DNA of 64,000 nucleotides. Origin: Citrobacter portucalensis (GTDB lineage Bacteria > Pseudomonadota > Gammaproteobacteria > Enterobacterales > Enterobacteriaceae). Of this stretch, positions 40,176-51,572 are shown one piece after another. The translations under genes were made by a program, and so were the position numbers. Where the stretch lies: positions 124,001-188,000 of the forward strand of contig NZ_MVFY01000006.1 in assembly GCF_002042885.1 (NCBI RefSeq), read 5' to 3'. The notes below the pieces were generated by a model. It was not told the origin of the DNA and did not search any database. It was given only the letters and a program-made list of their open reading frames with translations. Position 1 is the first letter of the stretch, and the number at the start of each line of letters is the position of its first letter.

Positions 40176-41113
40176 CCAACTGGCAACCAGCCTCACCTGC
40201 GCTGTGGCAGGGACGTGATGACCGCGCCGAATCGCCGAATGCGCTGCGCCTGTTTCAGACTATCACGCAAAGTCTGACGTTTAGCCCAGAAATGTACCGC
40301 GAGCAGATAGCGTTGCTCGGGTTTGCCTGCGACGAAGGCGTTAAACGTAATCAGGGGCGCACGGGCGCCGCCGGAGCACCCGATGAGCTGCGCAAGGCGC
40401 TGGCGAATTTAGCCAGCCACGATGGGCACAATCGGCTGGTGGATCTGGGAAATATTGTGGCGCAGGCTCCCGATCTTGAGGGCGCGCAGCAGGCGTTACG
40501 TAATGCGGTACAGCGCTGTCAGCAGGAGAACATGCGTACCTTTGTTTTGGGCGGGGGACACGAAACTGCCTTTGCCCACGGCGCTGGCGTACTGGATGCG
40601 TTCCCGCAGGCGAAAGTGGGGATAGTCAACTTCGATGCGCATCTCGATTTGCGCAAAGCTGAACAAGCCACATCCGGTACGCCATTTCGCCAGCTGGCGC
40701 AGCTTTGCGATGAACAGCAGCGTGAATTTCACTATGCCTGTATCGGAGTCAGTCGGGCGGCAAACACCCAGGCGTTGTGGGATGAGGCCCAGCGGCTCGG
40801 TGTTACCGTGGTGGAGGATCTGCATTGTGATACGGCGCAGGCGCAGTTAGCGCAGTTCATTGCCAATCTGGATGTCATCTATCTGACAATCGACCTCGAC
40901 GTGCTGCCGGTGTGGGAAATGCCCGGCGTGTCGGCCCCCGCCGCGCTTGGCGTACCGTTGGCGACGCTGCTGAGACTGATTGAGCCTCTGTGTCGTAGCG
41001 GTAAACTCCTGGCGGTGGATATGGTTGAATTTAATCCACGCTTTGACGATGATGGCAGAGCAGCACGCGTGGCGGCGCGATTAGGCTGGCAAATCGCCCA
41101 CTGGTGGCACTGA
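40172..41113 (+). CDS. hutG: Formimidoylglutamase
   Basis: Hydrolyses N-formimino-L-glutamate to glutamate and formamide, the last step of histidine use. A 313-residue Mn-dependent ureohydrolase with the metal-binding motifs GGGHETAF near residue 128, NFDAHLDLR near 152 and TIDLDVLP near 243. Its start overlaps the hutI stop. Confidence 0.97.
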   Translation: MTNWQPASPALWQGRDDRAESPNALRLFQTITQSLTFSPEMYREQIALLGFACDEGVKRNQGRTGAAGAPDELRKALANLASHDGHNRLVDLGNIVAQAPDLEGAQQALRNAVQRCQQENMRTFVLGGGHETAFAHGAGVLDAFPQAKVGIVNFDAHLDLRKAEQATSGTPFRQLAQLCDEQQREFHYACIGVSRAANTQALWDEAQRLGVTVVEDLHCDTAQAQLAQFIANLDVIYLTIDLDVLPVWEMPGVSAPAALGVPLATLLRLIEPLCRSGKLLAVDMVEFNPRFDDDGRAARVAARLGWQIAHWWH

Positions 41114-41200
41114 TATACCTGATGGCGTTGCGCTTATCAGGTTCGGGTAATGCCTGTAAACTCTACCCACTCACATTTTCAGCTTAAGGAAGGCTCACGC

Positions 41201-41920
41201 ATGCTCCCATCCCGTTCTGCTCCGGCTCCTTTTTACGAAAAGGTCAAACAGGAGATCAGCGAAAAAATTGCCAGCGGTATCTGGCAGCCTCACGATCGCA
41301 TTCCTTCTGAGGCAGAACTGGTGGCGCAGTATGGTTTCAGCCGCATGACCATCAACCGGGCGCTACGTGAGTTAACGGATGAAGGTTTACTGGTGCGTTT
41401 GCAGGGCGTGGGGACGTTTGTCGCCGAGCCAAAAGGCCAGTCCGCGCTGTTTGAAATCCGCAGCATCGCAGATGAAATCAACGCCCGTCAGCATCAGCAC
41501 CGGTGCGAAGTGCTGACGCTGGAAAAAACCCAGGCCAACGCCCAGCAGGCTTTGGTGTTAAATGTCAAAGAAGGCACCTCCATTTTTCACTCTGTCATGG
41601 TGCACTACGAGAACGACCTGCCGGTACAGATTGAAGATCGCTGCGTGAATGCTGAAATTGTGCCGGAGTATCTGGCGCAGGATTACAGCCAGACTACACC
41701 GCACGCATACCTGTCGTTGATAGCCCCTTTAACGGAAGGTGAGCATATTGTTGAAGCGGTACGTGCCAGCGCTGAAGAGTGCGCGCTGCTGAATATTAAA
41801 GAACACGATCCCTGCCTGCTGATTCGTCGTAAGACCTGGTCTGCGTCGTCCATAGTCTCTCATGCCCGCTTGCTGTTTCCAGGTTCCCGCTATCGCCTGC
41901 AAGGACGGTTTATGTCCTGA
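41201..41920 (+). CDS. hutC: Histidine utilisation repressor HutC
   Basis: GntR/HutC-family regulator, 239 residues. Winged helix-turn-helix at about residues 8-75 (YEKVKQEISEKI..., RIPSEAELVAQYGFSRMTIN), then a UTRA effector domain that binds urocanate. Start set at 41201 (MLPSRSAPAPFYEKV), the position of the Salmonella start, rather than 17 codons upstream. It lies between hutG and hutU and should bind the two sites noted here. Confidence 0.95.
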   Translation: MLPSRSAPAPFYEKVKQEISEKIASGIWQPHDRIPSEAELVAQYGFSRMTINRALRELTDEGLLVRLQGVGTFVAEPKGQSALFEIRSIADEINARQHQHRCEVLTLEKTQANAQQALVLNVKEGTSIFHSVMVHYENDLPVQIEDRCVNAEIVPEYLAQDYSQTTPHAYLSLIAPLTEGEHIVEAVRASAEECALLNIKEHDPCLLIRRKTWSASSIVSHARLLFPGSRYRLQGRFMS

Positions 41921-41997
41921 TACAGGACATGAAAACCGTGATTGCTGACGCAATATAATAAAAATGTATCCTAATTGTTAAAATCATCCTTGCGATG

Positions 41998-42013
41998 ACT
42001 TGTATAGACAAGT
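41998..42013. promoter_or_regulatory. HutC operator upstream of hutU
   Basis: ACTTGTATAGACAAGT is a near-palindrome matching the enteric HutC site. It lies 44 bp before the hutU start. A start codon proposed within it would be unlikely. Confidence 0.8.
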
Positions 42014-42056
42014 ATATGTTGCTTATCTATCCGACGTTCGCGAGGAGTTTTCTGTC

Positions 42057-43742
42057 ATGTCCCATAGCAAATATCGTCAGCAGGATATTCGTGCCCCACG
42101 CGGCACCACCTTAACGGCCAAAAGCTGGCTGACCGAAGCGCCGCTGCGCATGTTAATGAATAATCTGGATCCCGATGTGGCGGAAAATCCGCATGAGCTG
42201 GTGGTATACGGTGGGATTGGCCGCGCCGCGCGGGACTGGGAATGTTATGACGCTATCGTCAACGCGCTGACCAAACTGGAGACCGATGAAACTCTGCTGG
42301 TCCAGTCTGGTAAACCGGTAGGCGTATTCAAAACTCACGACAACGCACCGCGCGTGCTGATTGCTAACTCCAACCTGGTGCCGCATTGGGCTACCTGGGA
42401 ACACTTCAACGAACTGGACGCCAAAGGGCTGGCGATGTACGGCCAGATGACTGCCGGAAGCTGGATCTACATCGGCAGCCAGGGCATCGTGCAGGGGACT
42501 TATGAAACCTTCGTTGAGGCCGGGCGTCAGCATTATCAGGGTAACCTCAGCGGACGCTGGGTGCTGACCGCCGGGCTGGGCGGCATGGGCGGAGCACAAC
42601 CGCTAGCCGCTACACTTGCGGGTGCGTGTTCGCTGAACATTGAATGCCAGCAAAGCCGAATTGATTTCCGTCTGCGTACCCGTTACGTCGACGAGCAGGC
42701 GACATCGCTTGACGATGCGCTGGCGCGTATCGACAAATACACCCGCGAGGGTAAAGCCGTCTCCATTGCGCTGTGTGCTAATGCCGCCGACGTTGTGCCG
42801 GAACTGGTGAAGCGCGGTGTGCGCCCGGATATGGTCACTGACCAGACCAGCGCCCACGATCCGCTGCATGGTTATCTGCCGTGCGGCTGGAGTTGGGAAG
42901 AGTATCAGGCAAAAGCGGTGTCCGATCCCCACGGCACGGTGCAGGCGGCGAAACGTTCAATGGCAACGCACGTTGAGGCGATGCTGGCGTTTAGCAAAAT
43001 GGGCGTGCCGACGTTTGATTACGGCAACAACATTCGCCAGATGGCCAAAGAGATGGGCGTGGAAAACGCCTTTGATTTCCCCGGCTTCGTACCTGCTTAT
43101 ATTCGCCCCCTGTTCTGTCGCGGTATAGGCCCGTTCCGTTGGGTGGCACTGTCGGGCGATCCGCAGGATATTTATAAGACAGATGCCAAAGTGAAAGAGA
43201 TCGTGGCTGATGATAAGCACCTTCATCACTGGCTGGATATGGCGCGTGAGCGGATCAACTTCCAGGGCTTACCAGCGCGTATCTGCTGGGTCGGCCTGGA
43301 GTGGCGACAAAAGCTGGGGCTGGCGTTTAATGAGATGGTGCGCAGCGGTGAAGTATCTGCGCCGATTGTTATTGGCCGTGACCATCTGGACTCCGGTTCT
43401 GTTGCCAGCCCAAACCGCGAAACAGAAGCTATGCGCGACGGTTCAGACGCCGTATCCGACTGGCCGCTGTTGAACGCGCTGCTTAACACCGCCAGCGGCG
43501 CGACCTGGGTGTCGCTGCATCACGGCGGCGGGGTTGGCATGGGCTTCTCTCAGCATGCCGGGATGGTGATTGTTTGCGATGGTACCGATGAGGCCGCGGC
43601 GCGCATCGCCCGGGTATTACATAACGATCCGGCTACCGGGGTGATGCGCCACGCCGACGCCGGGTATGACATTGCGGTGGAGTGCGCCGTTGAAGAAGGG
43701 CTGAATTTGCCAATGATTGCTGCGACGCAGGAGAAACGCTGA
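42057..43742 (+). CDS. hutU: Urocanate hydratase
   Basis: Converts urocanate to imidazolone propionate with tightly bound NAD. 561 residues, the Salmonella length from the ATG at 42057 ([16 protein letters not shown]), with ribosome binding site CGAGGAG. NAD-binding and catalytic stretches are [12 protein letters not shown] near residue 175 and [15 protein letters not shown] near residue 489. Cys410 region is in [19 protein letters not shown]. Coupled to hutH one base later. Confidence 0.98.
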   Translation: MSHSKYRQQDIRAPRGTTLTAKSWLTEAPLRMLMNNLDPDVAENPHELVVYGGIGRAARDWECYDAIVNALTKLETDETLLVQSGKPVGVFKTHDNAPRVLIANSNLVPHWATWEHFNELDAKGLAMYGQMTAGSWIYIGSQGIVQGTYETFVEAGRQHYQGNLSGRWVLTAGLGGMGGAQPLAATLAGACSLNIECQQSRIDFRLRTRYVDEQATSLDDALARIDKYTREGKAVSIALCANAADVVPELVKRGVRPDMVTDQTSAHDPLHGYLPCGWSWEEYQAKAVSDPHGTVQAAKRSMATHVEAMLAFSKMGVPTFDYGNNIRQMAKEMGVENAFDFPGFVPAYIRPLFCRGIGPFRWVALSGDPQDIYKTDAKVKEIVADDKHLHHWLDMARERINFQGLPARICWVGLEWRQKLGLAFNEMVRSGEVSAPIVIGRDHLDSGSVASPNRETEAMRDGSDAVSDWPLLNALLNTASGATWVSLHHGGGVGMGFSQHAGMVIVCDGTDEAAARIARVLHNDPATGVMRHADAGYDIAVECAVEEGLNLPMIAATQEKR

Positions 43743-43743
43743 T

Positions 43744-45264
43744 ATGAACACCATGACACTCACGCCGGGCCATCTGAGTTTTACCCAGCTACGTGAAATC
43801 TGGCAGCAGCCGGTCAAACTGAGCCTGGATGCCGGGGCGATTGATGCAATCAACGCCAGCGTCGCCTGCGTCAATAATATTGTCGCAGAAGGCCGTACGG
43901 CGTATGGCATTAATACCGGCTTTGGCCTGTTGGCTCAGACCCGTATCGCCACGGAAGATTTGCAGAATTTACAGCGTTCGCTGGTGCTTTCCCATGCGGC
44001 AGGCGTTGGCGAGGCGCTGGATGACGCAATGGTTCGCCTGATTATGGTGCTGAAAATCAACAGCCTGGCGCGCGGTTTTTCCGGCATTCGTTTGAGCGTG
44101 ATTGAAGCGCTGATTGCGCTGGTGAATGCCGAGGTATATCCACTGATCCCGGCGAAAGGGTCGGTGGGCGCATCGGGCGACCTGGCGCCGCTGGCACATA
44201 TGTCGTTGACGCTACTGGGCGAAGGTAAAGCGCGCTGGCAGGGGGAATGGCTCCCGGCTACCGACGCGCTGAAAAAGGCCGGACTGGAGCCGATCACGCT
44301 GGAGGCGAAAGAGGGACTGGCGCTGCTCAACGGCACTCAGGCTTCCACCGCCTTTGCACTGCGCGGGTTAATTGAAGCTCAGGAACTGTTTGCGTCTGCA
44401 ACGGTGTGCGGGGCGCTGACCACAGAAGCCGTGCTGGGCTCCCGTCGTCCGTTTGACGCCCGTATTCATGCCGCGCGAGGGCAGCGTGGGCAGATTGATG
44501 CCGCAACGCTATACCGTCATGTGTTGACCGACTCCAGCGCACTTTCGCAGTCGCATCATAACTGTGAAAAGGTGCAGGACCCGTATTCTCTGCGCTGTCA
44601 GCCACAGGTGATGGGGGCATGTCTGACACAAATGCGCCAGGTGATGGATGTTCTGCTGGTTGAAGCCAACGCGGTTTCCGACAACCCGCTGGTGTTTGCC
44701 GAAGAGGGCGATGTGATCTCCGGTGGGAATTTCCATGCTGAACCGGTGGCTATGGCGGCAGATAATCTGGCGCTGACGATTGCGGAAATCGGCTCGTTGT
44801 CAGAGCGGCGCATTGCGCTGATGATGGACAAACATATGTCGCAGTTGCCGCCGTTCCTGGTGAAAAATGGCGGGGTTAACTCCGGCTTTATGATTGCTCA
44901 GGTAACCGCCGCCGCGCTGGCGAGCGAGAACAAAGCGCTGGCGCATCCGCACAGCGTGGATAGCTTGCCGACCTCCGCCAACCAGGAAGATCATGTTTCT
45001 ATGGCGCCGGCGGCGGGGCGCAGACTGTGGGAGATGGCAGCAAATACGCGCGGTGTGATTGCCGTGGAGTGGCTGGCGGCGTGTCAGGGGATTGACCTGC
45101 GTGAAGGGTTAACCTCCAGTCCGTTGCTGGAGCAGGCGCGACAGGCGCTGCGCGAGCAGGTTGCCCACTACACGCAGGATCGCTTTTTTGCCCCGGATAT
45201 TGAGTGCGCGACCGAGCTGTTAGCGCAAGGAACGTTGCTGCAATTGCTGCCTGAATTTCTGTAG
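43744..45264 (+). CDS. hutH: Histidine ammonia-lyase
   Basis: Commits histidine to degradation by deaminating it to urocanate. 506 residues. The self-formed MIO cofactor arises from Ala-Ser-Gly in [14 protein letters not shown] near residue 143. Start at 43744 ([13 protein letters not shown]) is one base after the hutU stop. Followed by a REP element and the convergent ybhB. Confidence 0.98.
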   Translation: MNTMTLTPGHLSFTQLREIWQQPVKLSLDAGAIDAINASVACVNNIVAEGRTAYGINTGFGLLAQTRIATEDLQNLQRSLVLSHAAGVGEALDDAMVRLIMVLKINSLARGFSGIRLSVIEALIALVNAEVYPLIPAKGSVGASGDLAPLAHMSLTLLGEGKARWQGEWLPATDALKKAGLEPITLEAKEGLALLNGTQASTAFALRGLIEAQELFASATVCGALTTEAVLGSRRPFDARIHAARGQRGQIDAATLYRHVLTDSSALSQSHHNCEKVQDPYSLRCQPQVMGACLTQMRQVMDVLLVEANAVSDNPLVFAEEGDVISGGNFHAEPVAMAADNLALTIAEIGSLSERRIALMMDKHMSQLPPFLVKNGGVNSGFMIAQVTAAALASENKALAHPHSVDSLPTSANQEDHVSMAPAAGRRLWEMAANTRGVIAVEWLAACQGIDLREGLTSSPLLEQARQALREQVAHYTQDRFFAPDIECATELLAQGTLLQLLPEFL

Positions 45265-45269
45265 AAAAT

Positions 45270-45351
45270 TGCCTGATGTCGACGCTGACGCGTCTTATCA
45301 GGCCTACGGTCTGCTTTGTAGGCCGGATGAGGCGAAGCCGACATCCGGCAC
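45270..45351. repeat. REP/BIME between hutH and ybhB
   Basis: GCCTGATGTCGACGC...CTTATCAGGCCTAC followed by GTAGGCCGGATGAGGCG...CATCCGGCA, two inverted REP-type units between convergent genes. Confidence 0.85.
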
Positions 45352-45359
45352 AACACAGC

Positions 45360-45836
45360 TTAGCTAAACATCGCCGTAATCGAGGCGCTGGCGAGCGAGT
45401 GGAAATGGACGTTAAATCCAACCATCGCGCCGCTGGCACCTTCATCGACATCAATACGCTCCACATCCAGGGCGTGAACCGTAAAGATATAGCGGTGGGT
45501 TTCACCCTTCGGCGGCGCAGCGCCGCCATAACCGGCTTTGCCAAAATCTGTACGGGTCTGAATCACCCCATCCGGCAGCGCAACCAGCCCGGAGCCGAAT
45601 CCTTGTGGGAGTACGCGGGTATCAGCCGGCAGATTTACCACCACCCAATGCCACCAGCCGGAGCCGGTTGGCGCATCAGGATCAAAGCAGGTCACGACAA
45701 AGCTTTTGGTTCCTGCGGGTACGTCATCCCACACCAGGTGGGGGGAAATATTATCCCCGTCATACCCCATGCCGTTAAAGACGTGGCGATGCCCAAGCTT
45801 ATCGCCATCGCGCAAATCGTTACTGATTAGTTTCAT
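45360..45836 (-). CDS. ybhB: PEBP/Raf kinase inhibitor-like protein YbhB
   Basis: A 158-residue cytoplasmic phosphatidylethanolamine-binding-protein family member. Core motifs SFVVTCFDPDAPTGSGWWHW (ligand-pocket Asp-Pro-Asp and His) and GYGGAAPPKGETHRYIFTVHAL are intact. Cellular role unknown. It sits between hutH and bioA on the minus strand. Confidence 0.94.
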   Translation of the reverse strand: MKLISNDLRDGDKLGHRHVFNGMGYDGDNISPHLVWDDVPAGTKSFVVTCFDPDAPTGSGWWHWVVVNLPADTRVLPQGFGSGLVALPDGVIQTRTDFGKAGYGGAAPPKGETHRYIFTVHALDVERIDVDEGASGAMVGFNVHFHSLASASITAMFS

Positions 45837-45893
45837 GCTGACTCCTCTCGTTAGCCAAAAAGTGTAGCCAGAAACCGTAGAGCTTACCGCTGA

Positions 45894-47183
45894 TTAATCG
45901 CTAAAAAATGTTGCATTGCGCACAGCCTCGTTCACGGCCTGCGTCAGGCGACGTAACTGATCGGGCTGGATAATGTACGGCGGCATCAGGTAGATGAGCT
46001 TGCCAAACGGTCTTATCCACACGCCCTGTTCGACAAAGAACTTCTGTAACGCTGCCATATTCACCGGATGGGTGGTTTCGATGACGCCGATGGCGCCGAG
46101 CACGCGTACGTCCGCGACCCAGCAGGAATCTACCGCCGGGGCGAGTTCTGCCCGCAGTTGCGCTTCAATGGCCGCTACTTGTGCGCGCCACTCGCCGGTT
46201 TCGATTAACGACAGGCTGGCGGAGGCGACGGCGCAGGCCAACGGATTGCCCATAAAGGTTGGGCCGTGCATGAAGCATCCGGCTTCACCATTGCTGATGG
46301 TTTCCGCAACCTGGCGGGTGGTGAGGGTTGCAGAAAGGGTCATCGTTCCGCCGGTTAACGCTTTGCCCAGGCATAAAATGTCCGGAGTGATGTCGGCATG
46401 CTCGCAGGCAAACAGCTTGCCTGTACGACCAAATCCGGTGGCGATTTCATCGGCAATCAGCAGGATCCCTTCACGGTCGCACATCTTACGGATGCGTTTT
46501 AACCATTCGGGATGATACATGCGCATACCGCCAGCGCCCTGTACGATTGGCTCTAGGATCACCGCCGCAATTTCGTGGCGATGCGCGGCCATCAGACGGG
46601 CAAAAGGCACCATATCCAGTTCGTCCCACTTGCCGTCCATGCGGCTTTGTGGGGCAGGGGCAAACAGGTTCTCCGGCAGGTACCCCTTCCACAGACTGTG
46701 CATTGAGTTGTCAGGATCGCAGACCGACATCGCGCCGAAGGTATCACCATGATAACCATTACGAAATGTCAGGAAACGCTGGCGGGATTCGCCTTTAGCC
46801 TGCCAGTATTGCAGTGCCATTTTCATTGCAACTTCTACTGCGACCGACCCTGAATCCGCGAGAAAAACGCACTCCAGCGCCTCTGGCGTCATCGCCACTA
46901 ACTGGCGGCACAGCGCAATGGCCGGGGCATGGGTAATGCCGCCAAACATCACATGCGACATGGCATCAATCTGCGTTTTCATCGCGGCGTTCAGCTGCGG
47001 GTGATTGTAACCGTGGATTGCCGCCCACCAGGATGACATGCCGTCAATCAGCTTCTCACCGCTGGCTAAGATCAGTTCGCAACCTTCGGCACGCGCCACC
47101 GGATAAACCGGCAACGGGGAGGTCATGGAGGTGTATGGGTGCCAGATATGGCGTTGGTCAAACGCAAGATCGTCCGTTGTCAT
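45894..47183 (-). CDS. bioA: Adenosylmethionine-8-amino-7-oxononanoate aminotransferase
   Basis: PLP enzyme of biotin synthesis making 7,8-diaminopelargonate with S-adenosylmethionine as amino donor. 429 residues from the ATG at 47183 ([16 protein letters not shown]), the E. coli length. PLP Lys274 is in [10 protein letters not shown], and [11 protein letters not shown] and [15 protein letters not shown] are family marks. Divergent from bioBFCD across the BirA operator. Confidence 0.98.
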   Translation of the reverse strand: MTTDDLAFDQRHIWHPYTSMTSPLPVYPVARAEGCELILASGEKLIDGMSSWWAAIHGYNHPQLNAAMKTQIDAMSHVMFGGITHAPAIALCRQLVAMTPEALECVFLADSGSVAVEVAMKMALQYWQAKGESRQRFLTFRNGYHGDTFGAMSVCDPDNSMHSLWKGYLPENLFAPAPQSRMDGKWDELDMVPFARLMAAHRHEIAAVILEPIVQGAGGMRMYHPEWLKRIRKMCDREGILLIADEIATGFGRTGKLFACEHADITPDILCLGKALTGGTMTLSATLTTRQVAETISNGEAGCFMHGPTFMGNPLACAVASASLSLIETGEWRAQVAAIEAQLRAELAPAVDSCWVADVRVLGAIGVIETTHPVNMAALQKFFVEQGVWIRPFGKLIYLMPPYIIQPDQLRRLTQAVNEAVRNATFFSD

Positions 47184-47190
47184 AATCGAC

Positions 47191-47224
47191 TTGTAAACCA
47201 AATTAAAAAGATTTAGGTTTACGA
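47191..47224. promoter_or_regulatory. bioO: BirA operator between bioA and bioB
   Basis: TTGTAAACC at 47191 and GGTTTACGA ending at 47224 form the two-armed bio operator with a spacer of 16 bases. BirA bound to biotinyl-AMP represses both divergent bio transcripts here. One arm differs by a base from the perfect repeat. Confidence 0.93.
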
Positions 47225-47259
47225 GTCTACACCAAACTAACAACGAAACGTATACCAAT

Positions 47260-48300
47260 ATGGCTCATTCTTCTCGCTGGACAATGTCGCAAGTCACCGA
47301 ATTATTTGAAAAACCGCTGTTGGATCTGCTGTTTGAAGCGCAGCAGGTTCATCGCCAGCATTTCGATCCGCAGCAGGTACAAGTTAGTACGCTGCTGTCG
47401 ATTAAGACCGGTGCTTGCCCGGAAGATTGCAAATACTGCCCGCAAAGCTCCCGCTATAAAACCGGTCTGGAAACGGAACGGTTGATGGAGGTTGAACAGG
47501 TACTGGACTCGGCACGTAAGGCGAAGCAGGCCGGTTCAACGCGGTTTTGCATGGGCGCGGCGTGGAAGAACCCGCATGAGCGCGATATGCCGTACCTGGA
47601 ACAAATGGTTCAGGGAGTGAAAGAACTGGGGCTGGAAGCCTGTATGACGCTGGGCACGCTGGACGAATCTCAGGCCCAGCGCCTGGCCAATGCGGGTCTG
47701 GACTACTACAACCACAACCTCGACACCTCGCCGGAATTTTACGGCAATATCATCACCACCCGCTCGTACCAGGAGCGCCTGGATACGCTGGATAAAGTGC
47801 GCGAGGCAGGCATTAAAGTTTGCTCCGGCGGGATTGTTGGGCTGGGCGAAACGGTGACCGACCGCGCGGGTCTGCTGCTGCAATTAGCGAATCTGCCGAC
47901 GCCGCCGGAAAGTGTGCCGATCAACATGCTGGTGAAAGTGAAGGGCACGCCGCTTGCCGATAACGACGACGTAGATGCTTTTGATTTTATTCGTACTATC
48001 GCCGTGGCGCGTATCATGATGCCGACCTCATACGTGCGTCTTTCTGCCGGGCGCGAGCAGATGAACGAACAAACCCAGGCGATGTGCTTTATGGCCGGGG
48101 CCAACTCGATTTTCTACGGCTGCAAACTGCTGACCACCCCGAACCCGAACGAAGATAAGGATTTGCTGTTATTTCGCAAGCTGGGTCTTAACCCGCAGCA
48201 AACGGCGGTACTGGCGGGCGATAACGAACAGCAACAACGTCTGGAGCAGGCGCTGCGTACCCCGGATACCGACGATTACTACAACGCGGCAACCGTATGA
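47260..48300 (+). CDS. bioB: Biotin synthase
   Basis: Radical SAM enzyme inserting sulfur into dethiobiotin. 346 residues. The SAM cluster motif C-x3-C-x2-C is in [13 protein letters not shown] near residue 53. Cys97 and Cys128, ligands of the second cluster, fit [10 protein letters not shown] and LEACMTLG. First gene of bioBFCD; its stop overlaps bioF (ATGA). Confidence 0.98.
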   Translation: MAHSSRWTMSQVTELFEKPLLDLLFEAQQVHRQHFDPQQVQVSTLLSIKTGACPEDCKYCPQSSRYKTGLETERLMEVEQVLDSARKAKQAGSTRFCMGAAWKNPHERDMPYLEQMVQGVKELGLEACMTLGTLDESQAQRLANAGLDYYNHNLDTSPEFYGNIITTRSYQERLDTLDKVREAGIKVCSGGIVGLGETVTDRAGLLLQLANLPTPPESVPINMLVKVKGTPLADNDDVDAFDFIRTIAVARIMMPTSYVRLSAGREQMNEQTQAMCFMAGANSIFYGCKLLTTPNPNEDKDLLLFRKLGLNPQQTAVLAGDNEQQQRLEQALRTPDTDDYYNAATV

Positions 48301-49454
48301 CCTGGCAGCAAAAAATTGACGATGCGCTAACAGCGCGTCGTCGTGCTGATGCGTTGCGTCAGCGCTATGCAGTGACGCAGGGTGCCGGGCGCTGGCTGCA
48401 GGCCGACGGTCGCCAGTATCTGAATTTCTCCAGCAACGACTACCTCGGCTTAAGCCACCATCCGCAGATTATCTGCGCGTGGCAGCAGGGCGCTGAGCAT
48501 TTTGGCGTCGGCAGTGGCGGCTCGGGCCATGTCAGCGGTTATTCCGTTGCTCATCAGGCGCTGGAAGAAGACCTGGCGCAGTGGCTCGGCTATTCCCGGG
48601 CGCTGTTGTTCATCTCTGGTTTTGCCGCCAATCAGGCGGTCATTGCCGCACTGATGGGAAAAGATGACAAGATTGTTGCCGACAGGCTCAGCCATGCCTC
48701 GCTGCTGGAGGCTGCCAGTCTTAGCCCTGCCGTGTTACGTCGCTTTACTCATAACGACTCGCAACATCTGGAGCGTCTGCTGACAGCCCCCTGTCCGGGG
48801 CAGCAGCTGGTGGTCACCGAAGGCGTGTTCAGCATGGATGGCGACAGCGCGCCGCTGGCAGAAATCCACGCGGTGGCGAAACGGCAGGGCGCGTGGCTGC
48901 TGGTGGATGATGCGCATGGGATTGGCGTAAGCGGTGAGGAAGGGCGTGGTTCGTGCTCCCGACAGCAGGTGAAACCTGAGCTGTTGGTGGTGACATTTGG
49001 CAAAGGGTTCGGCGTCAGCGGTGCGGCGATCCTGTGTTCTGATAGCGTGGCCGATTATCTGCTGCAGTTTGCCCGTCATCTGATCTACAGCACCAGCATG
49101 CCGCCAGCCCAGGCTCAGGCCTTGCGCGCCGCGCTGGCGGTGATCCGCAGCCGCGAAGGCGATGAGCGCAGAGAAAAGCTGGCGATGCTGATCCAGCGTT
49201 TTCGCGCAGGGGTGAATACTACGGATTTGACGCTGGCACATTCAGACAGCGCTATTCAACCGCTGATCGTTGGCGACAATCATAAAGCCTTGCAACTGGC
49301 ACAGACGTTACGGCAACAGGGGTGCTGGGTGACGGCGATTCGTCCACCGACGGTGCCGGTTGGGACGGCCAGGCTGCGGATTACGCTGACCCAGGCGCAT
49401 GAAGTCCAGGATATCGACAACTTACTGGAGGTGCTGCATGGCGCAGGTCAATAA
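48297..49454 (+). CDS. bioF: 8-Amino-7-oxononanoate synthase
   Basis: PLP enzyme condensing pimeloyl-ACP with alanine. 385 residues, one more than E. coli. PLP Lys is in [13 protein letters not shown] near residue 237. Family marks [15 protein letters not shown] and [15 protein letters not shown] are present. Its last codons overlap bioC by 17 bases. Confidence 0.97.
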   Translation: MTWQQKIDDALTARRRADALRQRYAVTQGAGRWLQADGRQYLNFSSNDYLGLSHHPQIICAWQQGAEHFGVGSGGSGHVSGYSVAHQALEEDLAQWLGYSRALLFISGFAANQAVIAALMGKDDKIVADRLSHASLLEAASLSPAVLRRFTHNDSQHLERLLTAPCPGQQLVVTEGVFSMDGDSAPLAEIHAVAKRQGAWLLVDDAHGIGVSGEEGRGSCSRQQVKPELLVVTFGKGFGVSGAAILCSDSVADYLLQFARHLIYSTSMPPAQAQALRAALAVIRSREGDERREKLAMLIQRFRAGVNTTDLTLAHSDSAIQPLIVGDNHKALQLAQTLRQQGCWVTAIRPPTVPVGTARLRITLTQAHEVQDIDNLLEVLHGAGQ

Positions 49455-50193
49455 GCAGGCGATTGCCGCTGCGTTTGGTCGCGCGGCTATGCACTATGAG
49501 CAACATGCGGAGCTTCAGCGTCAGAGCGCCGATGCGTTACTGGCACAACTCGATGGCCGGGCGTTCTCACGGGTTTTGGACGCGGGCTGTGGGCCTGGGC
49601 GTATGAGTCGCTACTGGCGGGAGCAGGGGAGCGAGGTCTGTGCTCTGGATCTGTCGGCGCAAATGCTTACGCAAGCGCAGCGTCACGATGTCGCCCATCA
49701 CTATCTGCTGGCGGATATCGAAGCCATTCCGCAGGCCGCTGCCACTTTCGACCTGGCCTGGAGCAATCTGGCCGTGCAGTGGTGCAACGACCTGCGCGGC
49801 GCGTTACGCGAGCTATACCGGGTGGTGCGTCCTGGCGGGGCGGTGGCGTTTAGTACGCTGGCGCAAGGGTCGATGCCGGAACTTCGTCAGGCGTGGCGAG
49901 CAGTTGATGACCGGGAGCATGCCAACCGTTTTTTGCCCGTGGAGCAACTGGAAAATGCTCTGTGCGGCTGGGACGTTGAATACCAGTCTCATGCCGTCAC
50001 GCTGTGGTTTGATGATGCACTGAGCGCCATGCGCTCGCTGAAGGGCATTGGCGCGACGCATTTGCATGATGGACGTGAGCAGCGTGTGCTGACCCGCTCG
50101 CAGTTGCGCCAGTTACAGCTCGCCTGGCCTTGTCAGCAGGGGAAATATCCGCTGACCTATCATCTTTTTTTGGGAGTAATTCAACGTGACTAA
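49438..50193 (+). CDS. bioC: Malonyl-ACP O-methyltransferase BioC
   Basis: Methylates malonyl-ACP to disguise it as a fatty-acid primer at the start of pimelate-moiety synthesis. 251 residues. SAM motif [14 protein letters not shown] lies near residue 46. Start at 49438 ([14 protein letters not shown]) lies inside the end of bioF, and its own end overlaps bioD by eight bases. Confidence 0.97.
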   Translation: MAQVNKQAIAAAFGRAAMHYEQHAELQRQSADALLAQLDGRAFSRVLDAGCGPGRMSRYWREQGSEVCALDLSAQMLTQAQRHDVAHHYLLADIEAIPQAAATFDLAWSNLAVQWCNDLRGALRELYRVVRPGGAVAFSTLAQGSMPELRQAWRAVDDREHANRFLPVEQLENALCGWDVEYQSHAVTLWFDDALSAMRSLKGIGATHLHDGREQRVLTRSQLRQLQLAWPCQQGKYPLTYHLFLGVIQRD

Positions 50194-50884
50194 CACATAT
50201 TTTGTCACCGGGACGGACACCGAAGTAGGTAAAACTATCGCCAGCTGTGCGTTGCTTCAGGCGGCGGGACAGCTGGGGTTGCGAACGGTCGGCTATAAGC
50301 CGGTGGCGTCAGGCAGTGAAATGACGGCTGAAGGTCTGCGAAACAGCGATGCGCTGGCTCTACAGCGCAACAGCGTTGTGGCAGTGGATTATGCGGCCAT
50401 CAATCCGTATACCTTCGCCGAACCTACCTCACCGCATATCATCAGTGCTGACGAAGGACGCCCCATTCAGGCTTCAGTGATGTCTGCGGGTTTACGCTTG
50501 CTTGAAGAGCAGGCTGAGTGGGTACTGGTGGAGGGCGCTGGCGGGTGGTTTACGCCGCTTTCGCCAACGCTGAGATTTGCTGACTGGGTAACAGCAGAGC
50601 AACTGCCGGTGATTCTGGTGGTTGGCGTTAAGCTCGGGTGCATCAACCACGCTATGCTGACCGCCCAGGCGGTGCAGCAGGCCGGACTGAAACTTGCCGG
50701 ATGGGTTGCCAATGATGTGACGCCACCCGGCAAGCGTCATGCTGAATATATGGCAACGCTCAGACGTGTACTTGCGGCTCCGCTACTGGGGGAAATACCC
50801 TGGCTGGCAGAAGAGCCGGAACGAGCATCGACAGGTCGTTATATCGATCTTAGCGTTTTGTCTCTGGCATCCACCAGTCGTTGA
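50186..50884 (+). CDS. bioD: Dethiobiotin synthetase
   Basis: ATP-dependent carboxylation of diaminopelargonate to dethiobiotin. 232 residues from a GTG start, P-loop GTDTEVGKT at about residues 9-17, and the catalytic stretch [11 protein letters not shown] near 115. The C-terminus is about seven residues longer than I recall for E. coli. The extra codons, ending LASTSR, lie across the 3' end of the convergent ABC ATPase gene. Confidence 0.96.
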   Translation: MTNTYFVTGTDTEVGKTIASCALLQAAGQLGLRTVGYKPVASGSEMTAEGLRNSDALALQRNSVVAVDYAAINPYTFAEPTSPHIISADEGRPIQASVMSAGLRLLEEQAEWVLVEGAGGWFTPLSPTLRFADWVTAEQLPVILVVGVKLGCINHAMLTAQAVQQAGLKLAGWVANDVTPPGKRHAEYMATLRRVLAAPLLGEIPWLAEEPERASTGRYIDLSVLSLASTSR

Positions 50885-51572
50885 TTAGCGGGTCGCTGAA
50901 TTGTGTTATTTGTCCTTGAGCCACGTTGCGGCCACGATGTAACAAGCAATAGCAGTCGGCGACCCGACGAATAAACGGCAGGCTCTGCTCCGCGAGCATA
51001 ATGGCGATGCCAAGCTCCTGGCTTAGCCTCACAATCAGATTCCCCAGTTTGTGGATATACGCCTGGCCACCTCCTCGCGTCGGCTCATCGAGGATCAGCA
51101 GGCGCGGGCGAGTGACCAGCGCACTGGCGAGTGCAAGCAGGTGCTGATTTTCCTCTGACAATGCCACCCCTTTGGCCTGACGCAGTACAAACAGCTGCGG
51201 AAACAGGCGGTAAATATCGCTGCTGTTCATCGCTTCGCTTTCCTCAACCGCCTGGCGCGCAATGTGCAGATTTTCCTCTACCGTCAGCTGCGAAAAGATT
51301 CGCCGTTCCTGTGATACACAGTTAATACCCAGCGCAATGCGCTTTGCCGCCGGAATCTGAAGCAGATCGCAAGGTGGTGCGCCAGCCTGATGCCAGAACA
51401 TGGTTCCGCTCTCAATCGGTAAATTGCCTGTGATGCAATTGGCCAGCGTGGTTTTTCCCATCCCTGGAAGACCCAGCACGGCGGTACATTTGCCGGGCAA
51501 CAGGTCGAGATCGACATCCCAAAGCGAGTGTTGATTACCGTAATAGTGATTCACTGCACGAAGACTCAACAT
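50850..51572 (-). CDS. Orphan ABC transporter ATP-binding protein, UrtE/LivF-like
   Basis: A 240-residue ATPase from the ATG at 51572 (MLSLRAVNHYYGN), which has GGGAG at good spacing; starts further upstream lack support. Walker A is GLPGMGKTTL near residue 36, Q-loop GINCVSQERRIFSQLTVEENL near 90, and Walker B LLILDEPTRGGG near 160. Gln replaces His in LAEQS, as in LivF/UrtE. The signature is degenerate: LSEENQHLLALASAL in place of LSGGQ. There are no permease or binding-protein genes nearby. It sits between bioD and uvrB, where E. coli K-12 has nothing, overlapping the end of bioD. The substrate and its partners are unknown. It could be a working subunit of a distant system or a decaying remnant. 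Confidence 0.85.
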   Translation of the reverse strand: MLSLRAVNHYYGNQHSLWDVDLDLLPGKCTAVLGLPGMGKTTLANCITGNLPIESGTMFWHQAGAPPCDLLQIPAAKRIALGINCVSQERRIFSQLTVEENLHIARQAVEESEAMNSSDIYRLFPQLFVLRQAKGVALSEENQHLLALASALVTRPRLLILDEPTRGGGQAYIHKLGNLIVRLSQELGIAIMLAEQSLPFIRRVADCYCLLHRGRNVAQGQITQFSDPLINDWWMPETKR

